DNA of 5,565 bases from an uncultured Clostridia bacterium (lineage in GTDB: Bacteria; Bacillota; Clostridia; Oscillospirales; Ruminococcaceae): contig CANRHA010000120.1 of the NCBI GenBank assembly GCA_947630315.1, positions 1 through 5,565 of the forward strand, given 5' to 3'. Made by a program: the position numbers and the translations under genes. The notes under the pieces were generated by a model. It had not been told where the DNA came from. It searched no databases and saw only the letters and a program-made list of their open reading frames with translations. Shown in pieces: positions 1-4,942 of this stretch (position 1 is the stretch's first letter; every line of letters starts with the position of its first letter).

Positions 1-1964
1 ATCTGCCTTACGAGCATCGCAAAGTCGTGTACCTCGCTCTCGGGTATCTCGGCCTCGATGGTGGTGAGGCCCTTCTTCTTGGCGGGGTTCATTCCCAAAA
101 CGCGGCCCCTGCGCTTGTTGAGCTCGCCCATCATGTCGCCGGTGTTGGCGTCGGGAACGGTTACGGTCAGCATATCTATAGGTTCGAGAAGGACCGGCTG
201 AGCCTGCTTCATGCCCTCTTTAAAGGCTATTGAAGCCGCAAGCTTGAAGGACATTTCGGAGGAGTCTACGGGGTGGTAGGAACCGTCTACGAGGGTAGCC
301 TTAACGCCTACTACCGGGAATCCGGCAAGAACGCCCTTCTTCATGCAATCCTGAAGGCCCTTTTCAACGGCGGGGAAGAAGTTTCTCGGAACGGCGCCGC
401 CGAATACGTTCTCGGCAAATACAAGCTCGTCGGAATCGCAGGGTTCAAACTCTATCCAAACGTCGCCGTACTGGCCGTGGCCGCCCGACTGTTTTTTATG
501 GCGGCCCTGGACCTTTACCTTCTTGCGGATAGTCTCTTTATATGATACCTTCGGCACCGAGGTGACAACATCTACGCCGAAGCCGGTCTTTAGCTTAGAA
601 AGGGTGGATTCTATATGCTGCTCGCCGAGGCCGGAGAGGATCTGCTCAAAGGTGGTGTCGTCCTGAGCGTAGCTGAGCGACTGATCTTCTTCAAGTATCC
701 TCTGCATGGCGCCGGAGATCTTCTGCTCGTCGCCCTGTGATTTTGCCTTTACGCATACCGAGTAGCAGGGTCTCGGGAACACGAGCTTTTCAAACTCGAT
801 GACCCTTGAAGCGTCGCAAATCGTGTCGTTGGTGTTTACCGACATCTTTGTAGCAACGACTATATCGCCCGCGCCGGCGTAGGGAACTTCTATCTGCTTT
901 TTGCCTACAAGGTTTATAAGCTTGCCGACCTTTTCGGTGCCGCCGGTGGTCGCGTTTACAATTTCCTTGCCGGCTTCAAGCTTGCCGCTCATCACCTTTA
1001 TAAAGGACATCTTTCCTACAAACGGGTCGGCTACGGTCTTGAATACGAACGCCGAAAGGGGATCCGCGGCCTCGTATGTGACCTTGACTTCGTTTCCGGA
1101 GGGATCCTTGCCGACAATGCCCGCGGTCTCGTGAGGCGACGGAAGGAGCTTTTCTATCTGATCCATGAGAAGATCGGCGCCCTCCAAATCGACGCTCGAA
1201 ATGCAGGTGACGGGGGTTATAAGGCCGTTGATTATTCCGTTGTGAACGCCGTTTACAAGCTCGTCATGGGTAAGCGGCTCGCCGTCTATGAATTTATTCA
1301 TGAGGTCTTCGTCGGTCTCGGCTACGGCCTCGGCTATCGCCTCCATCAGGCCCTCGATGCGGTAGGTGGGATCGGGTTCGCCGGCGTCTATGCGGTTGCC
1401 CTTGGCGTCGTACTTGTAGTTCTTTCCCGCAAGAAGATCGTAATAGGAGACGATCTTGCCGTCCTTGATCAGCGGGGCTACGAGCGGACATACAGAGGAG
1501 CCAAATTCGGTTTTAAGGTTTGTAAGTACGTTAGAGAAGTTTGCGTTCTCGTCGTCGATCTTTGTGACCACGAACATGTGCGGGGTCTTATGGGCGACGG
1601 CGGCGTCATACGCCTTCTTGGTGCCGACATGGATACCCGACTTCGCCGAAACGGTTATAAGCAGGCAATCCGCAGCGAAAACGCCCTCAACAAGGCCGCT
1701 GGCGTAATCGAACAGGCCGGGGGTGTCGAGAATATTGACCTTTATCCCGTTTCTCTCATAAAAAGAGAGGGAGGTATATATTGAGCACTTTTTTGCAACC
1801 TCTATCGGGGTGTAGTCCGAAACGGTGTTGCCCTCAAGGGTCTTACCGAGGCGGTCGGTAACGCCCGCTTTATAAAGCAGCGCCTCGACCACCGAGGTCT
1901 TGCCCGAGCCGGAATGACCCGCAAGCGCTATGTTTTTGATGTGTGAGCTGTCGTAGTTTTTCAA
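1..1964 (-). CDS. fusA: EF-G-like translational GTPase (EF-G2/FusA2-type paralogue), 3' end cut by window edge
   Basis: The frame is open for 654 codons from a TTG start and runs off the left edge; EF-Gs are about 680-700 residues, so some 35-45 C-terminal residues are missing. An RBS (GGAGAG) lies 6 bp before the TTG, and the N-terminus aligns with the family. Domain order is that of EF-G: G domain (1 to about 280) with P-loop GHSGSGKT at 16-23 and DTPG at 80-83; domain II from about 301 (DPLSAFVFKT); domain III to about 475; domain IV with GGHGQYGDV at about 494-502; domain V with ELNKRRGRVLGM at about 614-625. EF-G drives GTP-dependent translocation and ribosome recycling in the cytoplasm. 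This copy belongs to the divergent EF-G-like clade: the P-loop is not AHIDAGKT, switch I lacks RGIT, the residue after DTPG is Leu rather than the catalytic His, and G4 is TKID instead of NKxD. It is therefore probably not the housekeeping EF-G; its exact role is unknown. Family assignment is firm, paralogue role is inferred. Confidence 0.95.
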   Translation of the reverse strand, partial: MKNYDSSHIKNIALAGHSGSGKTSVVEALLYKAGVTDRLGKTLEGNTVSDYTPIEVAKKCSIYTSLSFYERNGIKVNILDTPGLFDYASGLVEGVFAADCLLITVSAKSGIHVGTKKAYDAAVAHKTPHMFVVTKIDDENANFSNVLTNLKTEFGSSVCPLVAPLIKDGKIVSYYDLLAGKNYKYDAKGNRIDAGEPDPTYRIEGLMEAIAEAVAETDEDLMNKFIDGEPLTHDELVNGVHNGIINGLITPVTCISSVDLEGADLLMDQIEKLLPSPHETAGIVGKDPSGNEVKVTYEAADPLSAFVFKTVADPFVGKMSFIKVMSGKLEAGKEIVNATTGGTEKVGKLINLVGKKQIEVPYAGAGDIVVATKMSVNTNDTICDASRVIEFEKLVFPRPCYSVCVKAKSQGDEQKISGAMQRILEEDQSLSYAQDDTTFEQILSGLGEQHIESTLSKLKTGFGVDVVTSVPKVSYKETIRKKVKVQGRHKKQSGGHGQYGDVWIEFEPCDSDELVFAENVFGGAVPRNFFPAVEKGLQDCMKKGVLAGFPVVGVKATLVDGSYHPVDSSEMSFKLAASIAFKEGMKQAQPVLLEPIDMLTVTVPDANTGDMMGELNKRRGRVLGMNPAKKKGLTTIEAEIPESEVHDFAMLVRQ

Positions 1965-1970
1965 TTTAAT

Positions 1971-1976
1971 CTCTCC
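1971..1976 (-). promoter_or_regulatory. Ribosome binding site deciding the TTG start of the EF-G-like gene
   Basis: GGAGAG on the minus strand, followed by a 6-bp spacer (ATTAAA) and TTG. No ATG in this frame lies nearby upstream, and the first residues after the TTG (KNYDSSHIKNIALAGHSG) begin just where EF-G proteins begin, so TTG is the supported start. Confidence 0.8.
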
Positions 1977-2034
1977 ATTCGGGTATAAGTAGATTTTTAT
2001 CGGATTTCTACAATAAAATCCAACGTCATGTTTA

Positions 2035-2063
2035 ATTATATATCATTTTGACACAAAAGGCAA
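2035..2063 (-). promoter_or_regulatory. Sigma-A-type promoter for the EF-G-like gene
   Basis: On the minus strand, TTGCCT (2063-2058) and a perfect TATAAT (2040-2035) are separated by exactly 17 bp. Transcription would begin near 2028, giving a leader of about 63 nt before the TTG. The leader holds a small hairpin with 6-bp arms (GGATTT/AAATCC, 2002-2021, 8-nt loop), too weak to call a riboswitch or attenuator. The promoter lies just outside the repeat-rich region, so the gene has its own control. Confidence 0.75.
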
Positions 2064-2083
2064 TACCAAACTTTAGGCAACAG

Positions 2084-2101
2084 TATTGTATATATTGTAT
2101 A
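2084..2101. repeat. Perfect tandem 9-bp repeat (TATTGTATA x2) upstream of the EF-G promoter
   Basis: Two back-to-back identical copies of TATTGTATA lie about 20 bp upstream of the -35 box of the EF-G-like gene, in an AT-rich patch that marks the edge between gene-proximal DNA and the GC-rich repeat region. It could be a protein binding site or an UP-like AT-rich stretch; nothing in the sequence decides this. Confidence 0.5.
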
Positions 2102-2182
2102 AAAAACAGTTGGAAATCGGAGGACGGAGGGCGGCGGGTATGTACTTCTTGGGGCGGGGCGGCGGATGTGGCCGAAACATTA

Positions 2183-2217
2183 TAGATATTAGATGTTAGA
2201 GGATAGGTGATAGAGCG
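2183..2217 (+). repeat. Heptad array H1: five units of TAGNNNN
   Basis: Five consecutive 7-bp units begin with TAG at 2183, 2190, 2197, 2204 and 2211; the fourth base is A in four of the five. The last three bases vary. Because 7 is one more than a multiple of three, successive TAGs fall in different reading frames, so this array closes all three plus-strand frames. Confidence 0.75.
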
Positions 2218-2379
2218 CCCGGACAGGGGCGGGAGTGACAAAGTGCGGCAACGTCACATTGGGGAAAAGGTATTCGCTTCGCTCATATTATTTTAAACTG
2301 TACAAGCGCCCTATATAAAATACCCACCCGCGAGCCTCCCGATTGATGAAAAGGTATTCGCTGCGCTCATGCTATTTTA

Positions 2380-2395
2380 AATGAACCGGTTCATT
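2380..2395. repeat. Perfect 16-bp palindrome in composite copy A
   Basis: AATGAACCGGTTCATT is its own reverse complement. The corresponding site in copy B (AATAATCCGGTTCATT) has changes in the left arm only, so the symmetry is not kept. This argues against a required operator site. Confidence 0.7.
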
Positions 2396-2456
2396 GTGCC
2401 TCATTCCCGGAAAGGCAAGACAGACAGCCGCTGACACGCTATAAAAAGGTATTCGC

Positions 2457-2476
2457 AAATTTCCTTTCGGAAATTT
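2457..2476. repeat. Hairpin inserted in the third 13-bp box
   Basis: AAATTTCC and GGAAATTT form a perfect 8-bp stem with a TTTC loop. It replaces the short TTCG/TGCG segment found between GGTATTCGC and CTCAT in the intact boxes. It is followed by only TCTC, so it is a poor intrinsic terminator. Confidence 0.7.
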
Positions 2477-2492
2477 TCTCATGCTATTTGAA

Positions 2493-2578
2493 TCACCCCA
2501 CCCCCTGCCACCCTCCCCTAGAGGGGAGGGGGTTGCGAAGCCGCGGGCTACTGCATAGTCCGGACGGGGGAGGGGTGA
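2493..2578. repeat. GC-rich palindromic element E1 with inverted ends
   Basis: An 86-bp element opens with TCACCCCACCCCC and closes with the complement of TCACCCCTCCCCC, so its ends are inverted repeats with one mismatch. Inside is a hairpin with 9-bp arms CCCTCCCCT/AGGGGAGGG around AG (2511-2530), then a GC-rich stretch containing GGCTACTGCA. E2 has the same plan. It resembles a small REP- or MITE-like dispersed element; no enzyme gene is present. Confidence 0.75.
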
Positions 2579-2581
2579 ACC

Positions 2582-2632
2582 GGCGCGGGCGGCCACCGCA
2601 AACAAATCCGCAATCAGGTTGCCGCCCGCGCC
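2582..2632. repeat. Long-loop inverted repeat with 12-bp GC arms
   Basis: GGCGCGGGCGGC (2582-2593) and GCCGCCCGCGCC (2621-2632) are perfect reverse complements around a 27-nt, AC-rich loop; three more pairs can form inside after one mismatch. It lies between E1 and the fourth 13-bp box and has no counterpart in copy B. Confidence 0.75.
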
Positions 2633-2670
2633 TACCTTGTAAAAAGGTATTCGCTGCGCTCATGCTCGAG

Positions 2671-2712
2671 TAGAAGACAGAGGACAGAGGACAGAGGGCA
2701 GAAATCAGAAAT
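2671..2712 (+). repeat. Heptad array H2: six units of YAGANNN
   Basis: Six in-phase 7-bp units begin at 2671 (TAG) and then at 2678, 2685, 2692, 2699 and 2706 (CAG), all with A in fourth place. Two pairs of units are identical to each other (CAGAGGA, CAGAAAT). It sits at the start of composite copy B, in the same place as H1 in copy A. Confidence 0.8.
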
Positions 2713-2989
2713 GCTCCGCCCGGGGCGAGAGTGACAGAGTGCGTAGCCGCTACCCAACTGATGAAAAGGTATTCGCTTCGCTCATATTATTTAAGCTGTA
2801 CAAACACCCTATATAAAATACCCACCCGCGAGCCTCCCGATTGATGAAAAGGTATTCGCTACGCTCATACTATTTTAAATAATCCGGTTCATTGTGCCTC
2901 ATTCCCGGAAAGGCAAGACAGACAGCCGCTGACGCACTATAAAAAGGTATTCGCTTACCCTCGTATTATCGCTCACCGTCAGCACCACA

Positions 2990-3024
2990 TTAACTAACTA
3001 CTAGCAACTATTCTCTAACTACTA
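2990..3024 (-). repeat. Heptad array H3: five units of TAGNNNN on the minus strand
   Basis: Read on the minus strand, TAG recurs every 7 bp starting at 3024, 3017, 3010, 3003 and 2996; the first and fourth units are both TAGTAGT. The array lies inside the interruption of the seventh 13-bp box and faces the opposite way from H1, H2 and H4. Confidence 0.7.
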
Positions 3025-3043
3025 TCCGCTCATGCTATTTGAA

Positions 3044-3127
3044 TCACCCCACCCCCGGCCCCCCTCCCCTCGAGGGGAGGGGGCGGTGCGAAACCGTAGG
3101 CTACTGCACAGCCCGGGGGGAGGGGTG
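3044..3127. repeat. GC-rich palindromic element E2 with inverted ends
   Basis: This second copy of E1 has the same CACCCCACCCCC opening, a closing GGGGGAGGGGTG, and the shared internal GGCTACTGCA. Its central inverted repeat is a perfect 24-bp palindrome (3060-3083, centre TCGA), longer than in E1, while the remainder has several substitutions. Keeping the pairing while bases differ suggests the fold matters. Confidence 0.75.
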
Positions 3128-3131
3128 CGGT

Positions 3132-3166
3132 CAGATGACAGATGTCAGATATCAGATGTCAGAAAT
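3132..3166 (+). repeat. Heptad array H4: five units of CAGANNN
   Basis: CAGA recurs every 7 bp at 3132, 3139, 3146, 3153 and 3160. Units two and four are identical (CAGATGT), and the final CAGAAAT followed by GCT matches the end of array H2. It begins 5 bp after palindromic element E2. Confidence 0.8.
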
Positions 3167-3287
3167 GCTTTTACCAGGTTTGCAACAAGACGAAAACATG
3201 TGGACATACCGGAACTCTCTGCCACCGTTGCCGCAACATTCTGCTCCTACCGCAGCCCCCTGCTATCCGCCGGCCTCGCTCCTACCT

Positions 3288-3322
3288 TCATCTGTTTTCT
3301 GATATCTGATTTCTGACCTCTA
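3288..3322 (-). repeat. Heptad array H5: five units of YAGANNN on the minus strand
   Basis: On the minus strand TAGA then CAGA four times recur every 7 bp from 3322 down to 3288. It is inverted relative to H4, so H4 and H5 bracket the unassigned 121-bp stretch 3167-3287. Its outer end overlaps the first two bases of the four-stem element. Confidence 0.75.
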
Positions 3323-3420
3323 CCCCGGGCGAAGCCCGCCCCGCGCGGAACGCGGGGCCAGCGCGCCGCTTGCGGCGCGCTGCGGCGGCCCATAGGGCCG
3401 CCGGGGCTTCGCCCGGGGTA
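3321..3420. repeat. 100-bp four-stem (cloverleaf-like) GC-rich element
   Basis: A perfect 17-bp closing stem (3321-3337 with 3404-3420) encloses three perfect hairpins in a row: 8-bp arms GCCCCGCG/CGCGGGGC with a 5-nt loop (3338-3358), GCGCGCCG/CGGCGCGC with loop CTTG (3361-3380), and GGCGGCCC/GGGCCGCC with loop ATA (3384-3402). Only six bases between the stems are unpaired. It lies 23 bp beyond the ypeB stop codon, so it would be in the 3' untranslated part of that transcript. No T-run follows on either strand, so it is not a normal intrinsic terminator. It is not a tRNA. It may be a structured RNA, a transcript-end barrier like REP elements, or a mobile palindromic repeat. Confidence 0.85.
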
Positions 3421-3443
3421 CCGTTAGGAGCAGAAGGCGGCGG

Positions 3444-4784
3444 CTACACGGTCAGCACGCCGGTGTCGGATTTCAGCAGAATGAGGATATCGCGCTCCTC
3501 GCCGGTGACGGCGCTGACGTATATCAGCACCTCCTTGCCCTGCTCCGATTCGCAGCTCAGCTCATAGCAAAGTTCCTCGTCTACGGCGTCGGTCGGTATA
3601 ACCGCAAGCCCGACGTTTTTGACCTTAAGCCCCTGCATAACGCTCTCTGAGGCTTCGTCCTTGCCGATTTTAGGCTCGGGGAAGCTTCTGTCGCGATGGT
3701 TTACCAAGAATCCGCGCGCGTCATACCCTATTACCTCGCCGTCGTCGAGGGCGACCGCGACCTTTATAAGATCGGTGTAAAAGGTTACGCCGTCCTCGCG
3801 GTAGGCAAAATTAACAGTCAGAACGTTGTTGTAGGTCTCGAAGTAGGTTCTCTCCATTCCGCCTATGCCGAGATCTTTAAGATACTCCTCGGCGCGGCGG
3901 CAGCCCTCCTCGGGGGATATTTCAGAATCCCTTACGGCGCGGCTTTTGAGGCAGTAGATAACGTATCCGCCGTTTTTGGATACCGCGCACCTCGCGCCCT
4001 CACAGTAAAAACAGTAGGCCGGCATTCTGCCCTCCTCGCCGCTGTCGCAGAGGTGTACCCTGAAGCTGTCCGCGCCTATAGCGGCCGCGGCTTTTGCAAG
4101 AGCTTCCTCCTCGGTTATTTCTTCCGCCCCGCTCGTCATGGCCGGAACACGCTCCAGTATATGATCCGAGAACGGGCCGTCATAAATAAGCTTCGGCATG
4201 TCGCTGAGGCTGTCCTCAAGGCCGGAAAACCCGTCGGAGACGATCCCGCCGAGTTCGCCGTCTACCTCGCTGAAAAGTTCTGTTATGCTGCCGTCGTTCG
4301 ACAACAGCCCCGCCTGAAGCTCCCACAGCCCCGAGCTGAGTTTTTCGGCGCATTCGCCGAGCTTTTCAACGTTTTGGCGATCGTCGGTGCTCAGCTTTTC
4401 ACCGGCGGTCGCCCTTTCTGAGAGCGAACGCGCATAGTTTCCTACCTGGGAGAGGAATTTTTCAAGGTTGTCTATGCTCATTCCGTAAACCGGCAGGCTT
4501 TCAAGCGAAGCCTTTGCGGCGGCGGCCTTTTCGCTCAGGCTCGACGAGAGCTTCGTCATCATCGCGGGAGACGAGGCGTAGCGGCCCTTTTCAAGAACCG
4601 CGCTTATCTGTCCGGCGTTCTGCGCCAGCTCCTCAACGGCGTTCATATATCCCGCCTCTATCGTGTTTTCAAGCCTCTCGACCTTCTTCATATATATGCA
4701 GTCGGCGGCAGCCAAAACGGCCACAAGTGCGATCATAAACGACGCAAACCTTATTATTCCGCGGCGTGAAATTGCAGTCTTCAA
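3444..4784 (-). CDS. ypeB: Spore germination protein YpeB
   Basis: YpeB is needed in spores for the cortex-lytic enzyme SleB to accumulate stably; it is anchored at the inner spore membrane with its bulk outside. From the TTG start the product is 446 residues, close to Bacillus YpeB (about 450). A single hydrophobic segment (about 10-31, after SRR) is the membrane anchor. A long, mostly helical N-terminal domain follows, with the family-typical EKFLSQVGNYARSLS at about 108-122 and LIYDGPFSDHI at about 199-209. The C-terminal half has three PepSY-like repeats (about 222-283, 287-358, 372-442), the last two beginning EISPEEG and KIGKDEA. Start choice: AAAGGA lies 8 bp before the TTG, while the in-frame ATG at 4793 has GAAAGG directly touching it; that start would give 449 residues. 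sleB is not next to it: the downstream DNA is repeats and the upstream gene is divergent. Five Cys (246, 258, 261, 266, 278) cluster in the first PepSY repeat. Confidence 0.95.
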   Translation of the reverse strand: MKTAISRRGIIRFASFMIALVAVLAAADCIYMKKVERLENTIEAGYMNAVEELAQNAGQISAVLEKGRYASSPAMMTKLSSSLSEKAAAAKASLESLPVYGMSIDNLEKFLSQVGNYARSLSERATAGEKLSTDDRQNVEKLGECAEKLSSGLWELQAGLLSNDGSITELFSEVDGELGGIVSDGFSGLEDSLSDMPKLIYDGPFSDHILERVPAMTSGAEEITEEEALAKAAAAIGADSFRVHLCDSGEEGRMPAYCFYCEGARCAVSKNGGYVIYCLKSRAVRDSEISPEEGCRRAEEYLKDLGIGGMERTYFETYNNVLTVNFAYREDGVTFYTDLIKVAVALDDGEVIGYDARGFLVNHRDRSFPEPKIGKDEASESVMQGLKVKNVGLAVIPTDAVDEELCYELSCESEQGKEVLIYVSAVTGEERDILILLKSDTGVLTV

Positions 4785-4881
4785 AAAAATCATCCTTTCA
4801 AAGAAGTTCTTAACAGTTATTTTTCCTCGCGCCGCCCCGATTACGCAAGTAAAGTTATGCCAAAAAAATCTGTGAATATTA

Positions 4882-4910
4882 TTGCAATTTGTCCGCGCAT
4901 CGGTTATAAT
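4882..4910 (+). promoter_or_regulatory. Sigma-A-type promoter for the aldolase gene
   Basis: TTGCAA (4882-4887) and a perfect TATAAT (4905-4910) are separated by 17 bp. Transcription would start near 4917, giving a leader of about 26 nt, too short for a riboswitch. The near-consensus layout fits a highly expressed glycolytic gene. It lies in the 158-bp gap shared with divergent ypeB. Confidence 0.85.
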
Positions 4911-4929
4911 GTAATCAGAAATTTTTCTT

Positions 4930-4934
4930 GGAGG
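4930..4934 (+). promoter_or_regulatory. Ribosome binding site of the aldolase gene
   Basis: GGAGG followed by an 8-bp AT-rich spacer and ATG at 4943. It is a strong site and settles this start, which also matches the usual N-terminus of class II aldolases. Confidence 0.9.
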
Positions 4935-4942
4935 TAATAAAC

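Larger units (their letters stand above)
2183..2578 (+). repeat. Composite repeat unit, copy A
   Basis: The order is: heptad array (2183-2217); a short segment with the core GAGTGACAAAGTGCG (2233-2247); three 13-bp boxes at 2265, 2349 and 2444; then a GC-rich palindromic element (2493-2578). Copy B repeats this order. The best-kept part, 2265-2456, matches 2764-2954 with about nine substitutions and one single-base gap in 192 positions by hand alignment. Because order and sequence are both kept, a duplication of a composite unit, or two insertions of one mosaic family, explains it better than chance. Confidence 0.85.
2265..2954 (+). repeat. Seven copies of a 13-bp box, AAAAGGTATTCGC
   Basis: Exact copies begin at 2265, 2349, 2444, 2642, 2764, 2847 and 2942. 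Five of them continue as [TTCG/TGCG/TACG]-CTCAT and then an AT-rich TATTTT-like tail (2265, 2349, 2764 and 2847) or GCTCGAG (2642). The copies at 2444 and 2942 are interrupted right after the 13-bp core, and the CTCATGCTATTT tail reappears after the interruption. Spacings are 84, 95, 198, 122, 83 and 95 bp, so this is not a CRISPR array. On the minus strand each box reads MS-[A/E/V]-ANTF from an ATG, but there is no RBS. Function unknown. Confidence 0.85.
2671..3127 (+). repeat. Composite repeat unit, copy B
   Basis: This is the second copy of the unit, offset 498-499 bp at its boxes. It has a heptad array (2671-2712), the core GAGTGACAGAGTGCG, boxes at 2764, 2847 and 2942, and a palindromic element (3044-3127). 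It differs from copy A between the third box and the palindromic element: copy A carries a 20-bp hairpin there, while copy B carries about 70 bp that include a heptad array on the opposite strand. Both resume at CTCATGCTATTTGAATCACC, so the two spacers are alternative fillings of the same site. Confidence 0.85.
2102..3443. other. Gene-free, repeat-dense intergenic region
   Basis: No open frame here has an RBS, a recognisable domain or a codon pattern like the flanking genes. The short frames that exist are translations of repeats, rich in Pro, Gly and Arg. The region holds a duplicated composite unit (roughly 2183-2578 and 2671-3127), seven 13-bp boxes, five heptad arrays, two GC-rich palindromic elements, three further inverted repeats, and a four-stem element at 3321-3420, all listed separately. 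The stretch 2102-2182 (purine-rich, GGAGGACGGAGGG and GGGGCGGGGCGGCGG runs) and the stretch 3167-3287 hold nothing I recognise. No transposase remnant or tRNA was seen. Confidence 0.85.

Noticed and set aside
1131..1784. 217-codon open frame on the plus strand
   Set aside because: It lies entirely antisense to the EF-G-like gene, has no family match and no RBS; it is a codon-usage shadow of the real gene.
1..1964. Ribosomal-protection tetracycline resistance protein (TetM/TetO type)
   Set aside because: Those proteins keep DTPGH and a different P-loop context. This sequence has the GHSGSGKT P-loop and GGHGQYGDVW signature of the EF-G2-like clade.
2310..2370. 18-codon micro-frame on the minus strand (MSAANTFSSIGRLAGGYFI), repeated with one Ala-to-Val change in copy B (2808-2868)
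   Set aside because: There is no RBS in either copy, and the conservation is explained by DNA-level duplication; with one difference over the frame, no selection on protein can be shown.
2265..2954. CRISPR array made of the 13-bp boxes
   Set aside because: The boxes are too short, spacing is irregular (83-198 bp), the intervening DNA is itself repeated, and no cas gene is present.
2372..3316. Short open frames of 60-95 codons on both strands in the intergenic region
   Set aside because: They are translations of the GC-rich palindromic elements and boxes (Pro/Gly/Arg-rich, near-identical in both copies), without RBS or coding bias.
3321..3420. Intrinsic transcription terminator of ypeB
   Set aside because: The structure is strong, but no T-tract follows it on the minus strand, so a classic terminator cannot be claimed.
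3696..4421. 241-codon open frame on the plus strand
   Set aside because: It is antisense to ypeB, whose motifs are unmistakable; the frame has no recognisable domain.
4785..4942. Sigma-G promoter for ypeB on the minus strand
   Set aside because: Sigma-G control is expected from Bacillus, and a CATAACT sequence is present, but it matches the -10 consensus poorly and no good -35 sits at the right distance.
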